This document shows positions 24,952 through 34,201 of a stretch of DNA of 64,000 bases, piece by piece. Below the pieces are notes generated by a model that was given only the letters and a program-made list of their open reading frames with translations, was not told the origin of the DNA and ran no database searches. Within the stretch, counting starts at the first letter, position 1, and each line of letters starts with the position of its first letter. Made by a program: the position numbers and the translations under genes. This DNA comes from Symbiodinium kawagutii (Eukaryota; Sar; Dinophyceae; Suessiales; Symbiodiniaceae), in contig VSDK01023723.1 of NCBI GenBank assembly GCA_009767595.1, positions 129,675-193,674 on the forward strand, written 5' to 3'.

Positions 24952-26208
24952 ATGTTGATCCATGCTCATCTTTCGTTTGTTCATGCAGTGGGCTTAGCGG
25001 CCTCGCCTTGTGACCGCGACATGGTGCACTCGGCGTCGTTGCCGTCGATCGCTGATTTGGCGGCTGATGCAGCGGCAGGTCCAGTTGTGAAGGACTATCT
25101 CCAGGACAGGGGGATTGCCACGATTGCCACGTTGGCTCTCTTGGCAAAAGATGAAGTTGCATTGGACCGCATCTTGGTGCAGCCACTGCAATCGGGATGG
25201 CGCAAATCTGATGGCACTCAGCTGTCGGTTGCTCCCAACGAGCAGCCTATAGTGGCAGCGATCTTGACCCACATGTGGCAGTCTGCATCCGCTGCATGGG
25301 GACGGCACTTGGCGAACAGTGCTGCCGCTTCAGCAGCTGGGACTACGACCTCTTCTACTCCGGCTACATCTTCACCTTCCACATCGGCCGACGACAAGCC
25401 ACCTAAGACCTTGGCTCCTGGACGTTGGGCGGAGTTGCTTCGCCAGTACCAATCTCAGCAGATTGGTGGAGAGGACAGGGTATTCCCCACCAGCGAGTTG
25501 CTGGGCACGGAACCTATCCTTGCCAGAGCCCTGTGGGAGCGTGAGGTCTCCAAGCTTTACACTCCCATTGGCCTTGGAGAGCTGTTGCAGTGCCGCACCT
25601 TTCAGGCCAATGGTGAACCCAACCCTTTGAGCAAGAAGGAACGGACTGCCACGACGTTGACGGTCCAGAATGAGAAGTTGGTTGCCAACGCTGAGGAGAC
25701 CTGGACACCCCGCTCCTTGCTCAGTATCTTGGATGGTTTGTCTTCAGTGCGTTGGGCTAGCATCTTGGTCCAGCTTGGCTCTGAACGCAGTGTACATGCA
25801 TTCTATGATTGGTTGGTTCGATTGGCGAGGTCTCGACCCCAGAAAACCGAGCAGTTCAACCAGTTCTACCTGACCACGTCCTGGAAGCTGGCTTTGGAGA
25901 TGAGAGCAGGCCGCACCTTTGAGGAAGTCACAGCCTCTTTGTCCAAGGACTTTGATGCATTCTCGGAATGTATGGCTCGTGACCCAACAACCACCTCCAA
26001 GCAGAAGAACACCGCGAACAAGCAGTCAGAGGCCAAGGGCAGCGGCAAGACCCCTGGTAAATCTCCTCGCCCTCGATTTCAACCTTACCGAGCAGCTTGG
26101 CGCTATAGCAATGACAGGCAGCCCTACAGGTCTTATGGGCCGGTCCATGAAGACAAGTCATGGGCTCAGAATGCCAATGATTGGAAGCCCAAGGAGGCTG
26201 GCAAATAG
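24952..26208 (+). CDS. Gag-like protein, ending in a TAG that is in frame with Pol
   Basis: A frame of about 418 residues; the start is either the ATG at 24952 or, more likely by composition, the ATG at 25021 (MVHSASLPS). It has an N-terminal helical region, a Ser/Thr/Ala-rich linker, a helical middle (about residues 150-330), and a basic Lys/Arg/Gly/Pro C-terminus typical of Gag nucleic-acid-binding tails. No CCHC knuckle is present. It terminates at TAG (26206-26208). The same frame then continues open into the methyltransferase-RT ORF, so Gag is likely the major product and a Gag-Pol fusion the minor one. It is identified as Gag from position and composition, not from a recognised motif. 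Confidence 0.6.
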   Translation: MLIHAHLSFVHAVGLAASPCDRDMVHSASLPSIADLAADAAAGPVVKDYLQDRGIATIATLALLAKDEVALDRILVQPLQSGWRKSDGTQLSVAPNEQPIVAAILTHMWQSASAAWGRHLANSAAASAAGTTTSSTPATSSPSTSADDKPPKTLAPGRWAELLRQYQSQQIGGEDRVFPTSELLGTEPILARALWEREVSKLYTPIGLGELLQCRTFQANGEPNPLSKKERTATTLTVQNEKLVANAEETWTPRSLLSILDGLSSVRWASILVQLGSERSVHAFYDWLVRLARSRPQKTEQFNQFYLTTSWKLALEMRAGRTFEEVTASLSKDFDAFSECMARDPTTTSKQKNTANKQSEAKGSGKTPGKSPRPRFQPYRAAWRYSNDRQPYRSYGPVHEDKSWAQNANDWKPKEAGK

Positions 26209-29200
26209 GGACAGCTCGGGGCCTCGACTTTGGAGGTACCCGGCCAGAGATCAGTGCATGTGCATGAGAATTTTTCCATTGATGGCTGCTCTGTTATCTT
26301 GTTGTCGGTTTTCGACGGCATGGGATCAGCCGCGTTGATTTTACAGGATCTTGGTGTGAAGCTGTCCTTGTACATGTCATGGGAGGTGGACCCCGACTGC
26401 ATTGCGCTGCTCAAGCACCACTTCCCATCTGCAGATGTTCGTGGCGACTTTCGTCAGGAGGACCCTTTGGAAGTGGCTCGCTTGGTGACGCAGCACAACC
26501 CTGCAGGTGACATGATATTGCTCATGGTGGGCGCTCCACCTTGCCCGGACTTCTCACAGATACATGAAAACCCCCCTGGCTCCAAAGGAGTCGAGGGTCA
26601 GAAGTTTTCCCAGTTTGGCTCCTTTGCGACCACCATTGAGAAGAATGTTCCTCACAAGCGAGTGGGGTACTTGGTCGAGAACGTCCTCTTGGCCGACAAG
26701 AAGGAGTGTGATCATTTCTCTGCTATGTTACAATGCTCTGCTGTTGCCGCCGACTCTGCAGACTTTGGGTTGATTGGACGTCCCAGGTTGTGGTGGACAA
26801 GAGTGGACTGGGCTAACATGTACCAGAATCCACTCACTGGCCGACGCCTCCGTTGGTCCAAGTCACAAGGCTACCACCGGGTGCATCTGGATCCGCCGTT
26901 GCACGAGGCTGAGCACTTGGACCTGGGCAACCTTCGTCTTCATCCTAGAGTTGTGAATCATGAGGTCAGGTTGCCATGCATGACGACCCCGGCGCCTGGA
27001 GACAATGGGCGTAGCGCTCCAAAACGATTGAAAGGGAGGATCCCACCAGAGGCAAAGGCCCGATGGTTGGAGCACGGCCGCCTCTTCGCGCCTTGGCATT
27101 ATGCCTTGGAGGCAATGCTCAGTGATGAGCAGTCCAACTTGCACATCCCTACCCCTGAGATCAAAGAGCAGTTGCACATGCTCCCCAAGGGATACACAGC
27201 CAGCAGCTCGGTGACTGAAAAGGCCCGCCACAGAATACTAGCCAATGGATGGCACATTGGCGTCGCACGCTTCATGATGGTTTTGGTGGTTGCCGCTGCT
27301 GCCTCCTTGTCCACTGCGTCGCCGATGCCGAGTGTTTCTTTGAGCGCTGTGCAGAAGCTGTCAGAGGTCGCCTTGCGATACCCGGCTTCGATTGGACCTG
27401 GTGGATGGGAGACCGCGCCTTCAGCCATCACCCCTGCATGTGACATGTGGGAACATTGGCGCAACTCTTTCGAGGCAGTTCATGTTCTACAGCAACAACC
27501 GTTTGTCGAACCTGGCATCGCACAATGTCTACAACTGCAGCATCATTGGGGTTCTCTTTTACCTGACCTTCGTCGCCAAGCAGTTGACGAACTTTTACAG
27601 CAGGTGCAGGACCAGCTTGAGGACACGGCTCTGTGGTGGCAGCAACTTCCTGTTCATATGCAGCCGGTGTACAAGGACCCGGATTCTGGTCACCTCACCC
27701 AAGTTCCGATCTTTTTGAACCTCCTTCAAGCTTTAGGATATCCTGGCATGGACACCCTCACCTTCGAGCTCAACAATGGCTTCAACATCACCGGCACCTT
27801 GAACAGAGGCGTTGGTTGGATGCCTCGTGCTGATCAGCGATATGAGTTTCCTTTGTCGGCAGAAGCATTCCGTCGGCACAATCAGCAGTACGTCCGGTCC
27901 AAGGTGCAACAGAACCGGGTTGATGAGCACTGGAAGCCAATGCTTGACGAACTCATTGCTGAGCTCAAGAGAGGTCGCATGTCTGGTCCCTTTGCAGCTC
28001 CTTCTTGGTGGCCTGGTCAAACCATCTCACTGCCAGGGTTTCCTTTGCAGCAGTTGCCCAACGATGACATTCGTGTGGCCTTTTGCTTCAGCGTGGTTCA
28101 GCATGACAAAATCAGGCGGTGTGAGGATCTGAGAAGATCTGGTCATAATAGCACGATTGTGGCTTCAGATGTTCCTCATCATCACTCTGTTGAATCGTTC
28201 CTGGCCATTGCACGTCAGTATGCAGAAGGACACCAGACCTGTTTGATGTGGACTCAAGATTTGCAAGGCGCCTACAGACAATTTCCTATCAATTGTCCGG
28301 ACGAGTCGTTTTGTGCAATCAACACTCCTTCTGGCATAGTCTTGCTGCGACATCACGCGTTGATGTTCGGAGCTACTGCTTCGGTGTGGTGTTTTAACAG
28401 ATGTGCTGATGCTCTGGCCTTTGTCATGCGACGTTTGCTTGCCATCACTTTGGGGCATTACGTTGATGATTACATAGGGCTGGAGCCCCCGTTGACTGTT
28501 CAGTCAGGGTTCGAAGAGTTCACCCGCCTTGCCGCCATCCTCGGCATGAAGATGAAGGAGGTGAAGGCTCGATACCCATCTCAACAGCAGAAAATTCTGG
28601 GTGTTCAGATGACTATCTCCGATGAGAACATCATCATTGCTCCCCAAGAAGATCGAGTTCGCCGCACCTGTGATTCTTTGCGTCGTGCTTTGCTAGCCGA
28701 CTGGTTGACACCCGAAGAAGCACAACGTATAGCCGGCAAGCTGGTGTTCTTGACCTCCACCTTGTTCGGCCAGCTGGGTCGTGCTGCGTTGAAACCATTT
28801 TATGGTCGATCTCAGGGTGTATCTTGTGGCCGCGAGGTGAACAAACTCAACACCCCTTTGCGGCATGCCATACTGTTCCTCTTGAAGCTCTTTGCAGAAA
28901 TCCAGCCCCGAGTCGTACCTGTACGCGTACATCAACCACCTGCAGTTTTATACACTGACGCCTTCTTTGTGATGAAGGGTCGTGTCCTGAAACCAGGGAG
29001 CGACGATATCCCTACATCCTGGCCTACTTCTTTGTCCCCCAGCTTTGACAATGGTTTGGGCTTGGTCTTTCACAACCATTGCCGACCTACCTTCAGCCAT
29101 TGGAGGGTACCGGCCTTTGTGTTGAAGGCCTACTGTTCTCGGAAGGCCTTTATTTATTTCTTGGAGGTTCTTGCGCAGTTGGTCGCAACTTTACTGATCA

Positions 29201-29703
29201 TCAAGAGCGATGTAACGCTGTTGGTGTCGTTCATCGACAACGCCCCTGGCCGCCATGCGTTGCTTCGCGGTTATTGCAACGATCCATGTATTTGCCGGTT
29301 GTTGGCTGTCTACTGGCGATTGGTGGCTCGTGCCGGGCTGCACATTCACATGGATTGGGTACCATCATCACTGAACATCAGTGACAAAGTGTCTCGCCAA
29401 GATTTTTCCGAAATGGACTTCTTGCAGGCCTCCTGGTTACAACTGCAGTTGGACGACCTCTGGAATATTCTAGTGCGTGTTGCTGCTTGCGATGAATATG
29501 CCTATGGCAGTGCTGTTGATGATCTTTTTGGTCTTCAGATCTCTACTGGTTCCATTTGTCCTGCTTGCACTGGCGTTGCGGAGATGGTGCCAGTGCGGAG
29601 TTTGGATAGCACCATTGAAACAGAAGGTGTTTGTCCAGCTTCAGCAGGGCTTCGAAGAGAAAAAGGACTTCAGAGTGCAAGCAGGCCAAACGAAACGCAG
29701 TGA
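26209..29703 (+). CDS. Pol: DNMT3-like C5-cytosine methyltransferase, reverse transcriptase, RNase H
   Basis: The frame runs from just after the Gag TAG to TGA at 29701. Residues below count from the codon at 26230. Methyltransferase: motif I FDGMG (28-32, SAM binding), motif IV GAPPCPDFS with catalytic C105, motif VI VENV (149-152), motif VIII RPR (184-186), motif X-like segment ending NGWHIGVARF (about 328-350). The PC-x-D-x-S form of motif IV resembles DNMT3. Reverse transcriptase: D677 in TQDLQGAYRQF and YVDD at 744-747. RNase H: D910 (YTDA), E979, D1003 and the DIRS-like VPSSLNISDKVSR end (D1052). There is no in-frame ATG before residue 31, which lies inside motif I, so translation must come through the Gag stop or by another route. 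The last codons overlap repeat B1. Known family precedent: methyltransferase-bearing retrotransposons have been reported from Symbiodinium. Confidence 0.9.
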   Translation, partial: GQLGASTLEVPGQRSVHVHENFSIDGCSVILLSVFDGMGSAALILQDLGVKLSLYMSWEVDPDCIALLKHHFPSADVRGDFRQEDPLEVARLVTQHNPAGDMILLMVGAPPCPDFSQIHENPPGSKGVEGQKFSQFGSFATTIEKNVPHKRVGYLVENVLLADKKECDHFSAMLQCSAVAADSADFGLIGRPRLWWTRVDWANMYQNPLTGRRLRWSKSQGYHRVHLDPPLHEAEHLDLGNLRLHPRVVNHEVRLPCMTTPAPGDNGRSAPKRLKGRIPPEAKARWLEHGRLFAPWHYALEAMLSDEQSNLHIPTPEIKEQLHMLPKGYTASSSVTEKARHRILANGWHIGVARFMMVLVVAAAASLSTASPMPSVSLSAVQKLSEVALRYPASIGPGGWETAPSAITPACDMWEHWRNSFEAVHVLQQQPFVEPGIAQCLQLQHHWGSLLPDLRRQAVDELLQQVQDQLEDTALWWQQLPVHMQPVYKDPDSGHLTQVPIFLNLLQALGYPGMDTLTFELNNGFNITGTLNRGVGWMPRADQRYEFPLSAEAFRRHNQQYVRSKVQQNRVDEHWKPMLDELIAELKRGRMSGPFAAPSWWPGQTISLPGFPLQQLPNDDIRVAFCFSVVQHDKIRRCEDLRRSGHNSTIVASDVPHHHSVESFLAIARQYAEGHQTCLMWTQDLQGAYRQFPINCPDESFCAINTPSGIVLLRHHALMFGATASVWCFNRCADALAFVMRRLLAITLGHYVDDYIGLEPPLTVQSGFEEFTRLAAILGMKMKEVKARYPSQQQKILGVQMTISDENIIIAPQEDRVRRTCDSLRRALLADWLTPEEAQRIAGKLVFLTSTLFGQLGRAALKPFYGRSQGVSCGREVNKLNTPLRHAILFLLKLFAEIQPRVVPVRVHQPPAVLYTDAFFVMKGRVLKPGSDDIPTSWPTSLSPSFDNGLGLVFHNHCRPTFSHWRVPAFVLKAYCSRKAFIYFLEVLAQLVATLLIIKSDVTLLVSFIDNAPGRHALLRGYCNDPCICRLLAVYWRLVARAGLHIHMDWVPSSLNISDKVSRQDFSEMDFLQASWLQLQLDDLWNILVRVAACDEYAYGSAVDDLFGLQISTGSICPACTGVAEMVPVRSLDSTIETEGVCPASAGLRREKGLQSASRPNETQ
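29594..29646 (+). repeat. Split direct repeat B1
   Basis: 53 bases identical to 29874-29926; the true length is unknown because the second copy runs into Ns. It lies within the C-terminal coding region of Pol. Confidence 0.8.
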
Positions 29704-29712
29704 AACGATGTC

Positions 29713-29791
29713 GAGCAGTACACTTTGTACGTAGGGACATGAGTGGAATGGATGTGAAGTTTGGGCTCAAAAAGCTGGAGCTTTTTGAAGA
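29713..29791 (+). repeat. Split direct repeat A2
   Basis: Identical over 79 bases to A1 at the left end. It begins 9 bases after the Pol stop codon and lies between B1 and B2. Confidence 0.85.
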
Positions 29792-29873
29792 CCCACCCAC
29801 CCTCGCCTCATGATATGGGGTGGGGGTGGCAGTTTCACTTTCACCGATTTCAATATAGCCCTACGTCTTCGAC

Positions 29874-29926
29874 TGCGGAGTTTGGATAGCACCATTGAAA
29901 CAGAAGGTGTTTGTCCAGCTTCAGCA
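29874..29926 (+). repeat. Split direct repeat B2 (right terminus, truncated by gap)
   Basis: A copy of B1 displaced by 280 bases. It is cut by the N run, so the right end of the retrotransposon is not resolved. Confidence 0.78.
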
Positions 29927-30182
29927 NNNNNNNNNNNNNNNNNNNNNNNNNNNNNNNNNNNNNNNNNNNNNNNNNNNNNNNNNNNNNNNNNNNNNNNNNN
30001 NNNNNNNNNNNNNNNNNNNNNNNNNNNNNNNNNNNNNNNNNNNNNNNNNNNNNNNNNNNNNNNNNNNNNNNNNNNNNNNNNNNNNNNNNNNNNNNNNNNN
30101 NNNNNNNNNNNNNNNNNNNNNNNNNNNNNNNNNNNNNNNNNNNNNNNNNNNNNNNNNNNNNNNNNNNNNNNNNNNNNNNNNN
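29927..30182. other. Assembly gap (256 N)
   Basis: The gap lies between repeat B2 and a trinucleotide array. Both neighbours are repetitive, so the assembly may be wrong or collapsed here. Open frames spanning the Ns are meaningless. Confidence 0.98.
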
Positions 30183-30191
30183 GTCGTCGTC

Positions 30192-30270
<79 letters not shown>

Positions 30271-30309
30271 CCGTCGCCGTCGCCGTCGCCGTCGTCGTCG
30301 TCATCGTCA

Positions 30310-30342
<33 letters not shown>

Positions 30343-30348
30343 TCGTCG

Positions 30349-30380
<32 letters not shown>
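30183..30380. repeat. (RTC)n trinucleotide array
   Basis: ATC, GTC and GCC triplets in blocks, open in all frames (Ser, His/Arg, Val/Ile or Asp runs). It is non-coding by composition. Confidence 0.92.
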
Positions 30381-30381
<1 letters not shown>

Positions 30382-33120
30382 ATGCTCACTGTTTAAACAC
30401 AGTATCTAAACACTGTTTCCTTTTTTTCAGCAGTAAATACGTAGGAGAAATAGGTGGTGGATTTGTTTAAAGATATTTAAACCATTTGTTTCCGAAAAAT
30501 AGGTGGTGGCAAAAAAAGCAACAAATCACCGATTTGGGGTCCTAAGGTCAGCCACTGTGAAATCGCCGAGGCGCTGTTTCAGGTGCAAAGATGAGCCGCC
30601 TGGCACGGCCTGAGGTTGCCACTCACCAGCAGAGGTAGCCACAATGATGTCAAATAATCGGTGGCTACTAAGAGGTATCGATTATATAGATTTATATAGT
30701 GGCTACTAAGAAACCAGTGGACTATGATTTTTTAAATCAACTATCATCAACTATCCAGCCGTAGATTTTGTGATCATTATCTCTTTGAGTCTTCTTTGGT
30801 GGATCCAGCTGATGATTTTCTAGAGATGTGGCATGATGAGTGTTCGTACGTACATGTACTTGGCCCCTGCTGAATGGATTTTTTGGAAAGTTGTTGCTGT
30901 ACAATCAAACCAGGGACTTGTTGTGTCCTATTCATGTTGCTCATTCTCCCTGATTGGTTGATTGGGCTACTTGTTGTTTGGTCAATCCTGCTGTTTGCAA
31001 ATCAGTTTCGACCAACGTTTCTATGCAGACGCTTGCAGATGCTTTGATGCATTGAGACATGACATCGCAGCAATACCTCTGATGATGAAAGCAACCGAGG
31101 CGGCCAGTGTGGAAAAGCCAATGGCAAGTTGACATAATTGAGGTATGTTTTCCCGCCAAAATGTACCAAAATGTCAAATGTAGGCAGGTTTCGCGATTGA
31201 GCTATGGTAAATAAAAGGTTGAACGACCCTGACCATCCGCAATTGGTGGTTGGTACAAGCATAAAGGCCATAGCTATGCCATGGTGGTGATAACAAGGCC
31301 TAAGGCTCTCCACATTGGCGTTGATGTTCTGCCAACGAGTTGAGCATCAGTGGAATCGTCGCGGGTGCACCCTGTAGATCTCAGGAAGGTGGTTGGTCAC
31401 CCTGAACAGGGCCTGGTTGGTTACGTGGAATGTTTGGAGGCTCTGGAAGGAATCAAAGGAAGCCAACGCGCTGTATTGGATTGTGAGCGTTCTGCTGCAG
31501 TTGTTGTCCCTCATCGTGTCAACACATGCTAGCCGTACTGTGGGACAGTCACAGTGGGTTGAGAAATATTGTTGCTGCGGAGTGTTGTCCTTGTATTTTT
31601 GTTCACTACCAACTATGACTGTGAGTCATTCTGGTATGCATCTCTGCATCTCTTCTATTGATTCACTATCCCTGCCTACTATTTGTGGTGTCCAATTTTT
31701 TCACCACGTTCAACCATGGTGAACTTTTTGGTGCAGGGACTCTTCCCATCATCCAACTTCCACTCCTTTTCCGTTTCACCCCTGCGGCCCGTGTGGGGAT
31801 CGTGTTAGGATTCAAGGACAGGCGTCGCATTGAAAATGCTGTGGGGTGATGGGGTGGGCCATGAATTCAAAACTCCGGAGATCCCCAGAGTTTATGTTTT
31901 TTTCACGATTCTCAGCCATAAGATTGCAAGAAAGACAATGTGGTCTACAGACTCAAACAGCTCAAAGATACTTTCTGGATCTTTCCGGCATGACATCGTG
32001 GAGCTATTTCAGTAGAGTGGACACCACAGGGCGCCATTTGCAAACGAATCTCTCGCTTGCGTCATCTCAAAACTTGGATATCAGCCATTTTGTGATGATT
32101 CAAGATGTTCATGACCCTGGCAAATGACAGGTGCAAGGGATTCCAACCCAAGTATCCGCGGGTACTGTAGAAGCTGTGAACAAATTTAGTGCGTACAAAC
32201 ATCGACTATTGCCATCTCTCACCTACTCTGCTGCGATCCAGTGTTCCTTCACGGCAACCGTGGGGAACATTTGCAACATTGCATTTGTATGAAGAAATGG
32301 CAAAAGTACATATCCTCTCACCTGTAGAGACCGGTCAAGATGGTTGGCCGGAGTTCACCTTTGAAGTAGCTGTCTTTGCTCGAAGTGGGCCAGCCACAGC
32401 CAGTGATTCAGGCGCGATGGGGATGGATTTCAAGCAGTCGGCTGTTGGTTGGGAGCGATGAGCTGCGCCAGGCGTGTCCCGTTCTGGTGGCCCCTTTAAA
32501 GGTTGAGCCATTCGCAGCCACCAGGAGTGGCCTCACCAGTTCTGGTAGCCCCTCTCCGCAGGGCCATGTATCCGGCGGCCCGGACGCTGGTCCGCCATGC
32601 GAACAAAGCCCGGCATGTGGCCTCTGTACCTGGGCGTGCGCTGGAGTGAATAGTGGGTGATGATATGGGTGATGATATGGTTGATGATATGAAGGATCAT
32701 GGTTAATGGTTGATGATGGTTAGTTATTGGGTAATTGATGGTTAATCAATCATTCACTAGGTTTTTGGTGGATGGTTGATGAACAGTTGATGTTTGATGG
32801 TCGATTGATGGTTGATAGCTAATTGATGGCCAAATAATTAGTTAACAATGATTGCAAATTGTGGATTTAGAACGGTTTATTGTGGTTTGTCTTGGAATTG
32901 AAAATAAGTGGGAAGGATGGGTTTCTAATGATTCTAATGGCAAATAGGAGCGGTGAATGATGCAAACGATCGTTCATAGTGGTCAATGATAGGTAACGAT
33001 GGCTCACAACCATTGTGAATTGGGTGTGATGATGGCGAACAATAAACCAAACAACTGTCACAATGGTCCATGATGGAAAACCACAACGCGTGACAATGGT
33101 ATGGCTTACGGTTTCACATT
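30381..33120. other. Intergenic DNA with weak open frames
   Basis: No recognised gene. Two stretches have some protein-like character on the plus strand: about 31731-31850 (reads ...FTPAARVGIVLGFKDRRR...) and about 32450-32660 (...ELRQACPVLVAPLKVEPF...). From 32640 onward the DNA is TGATGGTTGAT-like low complexity. Confidence 0.4.
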
Positions 33121-34201
33121 AGTTGAGCTGGTGATGGGTAAAGGCGAATTCATGGTGGTGAACCAGGGTTCTCCATGGTTAATAGTGGTGAAACCATGGG
33201 GAAGGCAGGGGGAAACCATGGGGAAACCAGGCTGATGATGGTTTAATCATGATCAAAAAAGTTTCCTGATGGTTATTCACTAGTGATTAATAGTGATTAA
33301 TAGTATAACAATGTGGAGTAGACCAGCATTAATTATCAACAAGTATCAGGACCCGTAGTGGAGAAAAATCAACATGACTTCGGATGGGTGGACAAGTGTG
33401 TTTGTCGGCGAATGGTTCGCCTGAGTTTTTGGTAGTTTCTCCTTCTTTTTTCTGATGGTTGCTGGGACCTCCGCATGGATCTGACCAAGCGATTTGAATA
33501 CGAGCCAGCCGAAACTTACACAAATAGGCTGGTTACATCTATTCGGTGCCTGGGGTAATCAAACGTAAACTCGACCCGTTTAGTCCTTTCGATGAAGATG
33601 TGATGGTTGGAAACTCCAGCACAACCGGCATTGCCAGTGGGCCTCCAGCAAGGTGCCAATGTTCGTAAATGGCAAGAAGCTGCAATCTGAGACTTGGAAC
33701 AGTCAGTGTGATGGGATGAGAAACTGTGGGGCTGCAGCTTGCTGTGTACCCATGATGACCCATGAAATTGTGATCAGAGTGTTTCCATAAGGATTCACGA
33801 AGGGTTGTGGTAGGCACACCAGTTGGTCTTCATATGACTCTACAGTAAATGACCCTGATCACGGTCCCACTTCGAAGCTGGAAATCCATGTCTTTTTGTC
33901 GCCAATGAGGTCCCCAATTAGACATGCGAATATCCATGCGAGGGTACCCCAAACCACGCAAACAGCTCCAGGCCACGTCGACTTGTGGAGCAAAGGTAAT
34001 TCCGTTCATTCTGTGCCACTTTGGGATCACAAGAAACATTTTTCATCATTCAAAGTCATTGTTTAACTCGTTGGAGATTGAGTGTGACTCCACCGGTGGA
34101 CATTCTCATGCCGCAGTCACTTGCAGCATGCGCCTGCATGCAATGGCATCATTGAATCAGTCGATATCCACCTCTCCTGGATTTGTGTGGGCTGTGCCCA
34201 G

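Larger units (their letters stand above)
21852..29926 (+). mobile_element. Tyrosine-recombinase retrotransposon carrying a C5-DNA methyltransferase
   Basis: A unit of about 8.1 kb encoding ORF1, a tyrosine recombinase, Gag, and methyltransferase-RT-RNase H. Its ends are split direct repeats: A1 at 21852-21930, then B1 (29594-29646), A2 (29713-29791) and B2 (from 29874, cut by the assembly gap at 29927). An A1 ... B1-A2-B2 order is the arrangement described for PAT/Ngaro-type members of the DIRS-like order, which integrate with a tyrosine recombinase rather than an integrase and make no target-site duplication. All catalytic motifs are intact and ORFs are undisrupted, so this copy looks young. 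Two features differ from the textbook plan: the recombinase is upstream of Gag, and the methyltransferase is cytosine-C5 and N-terminal to RT, rather than an adenine-methylase-like domain after RNase H. The right end is hidden in the gap. Confidence 0.85.

Noticed and set aside
29810..30470. Open frames running through the N block
   Set aside because: They are translations of unknown bases joined to a triplet repeat.
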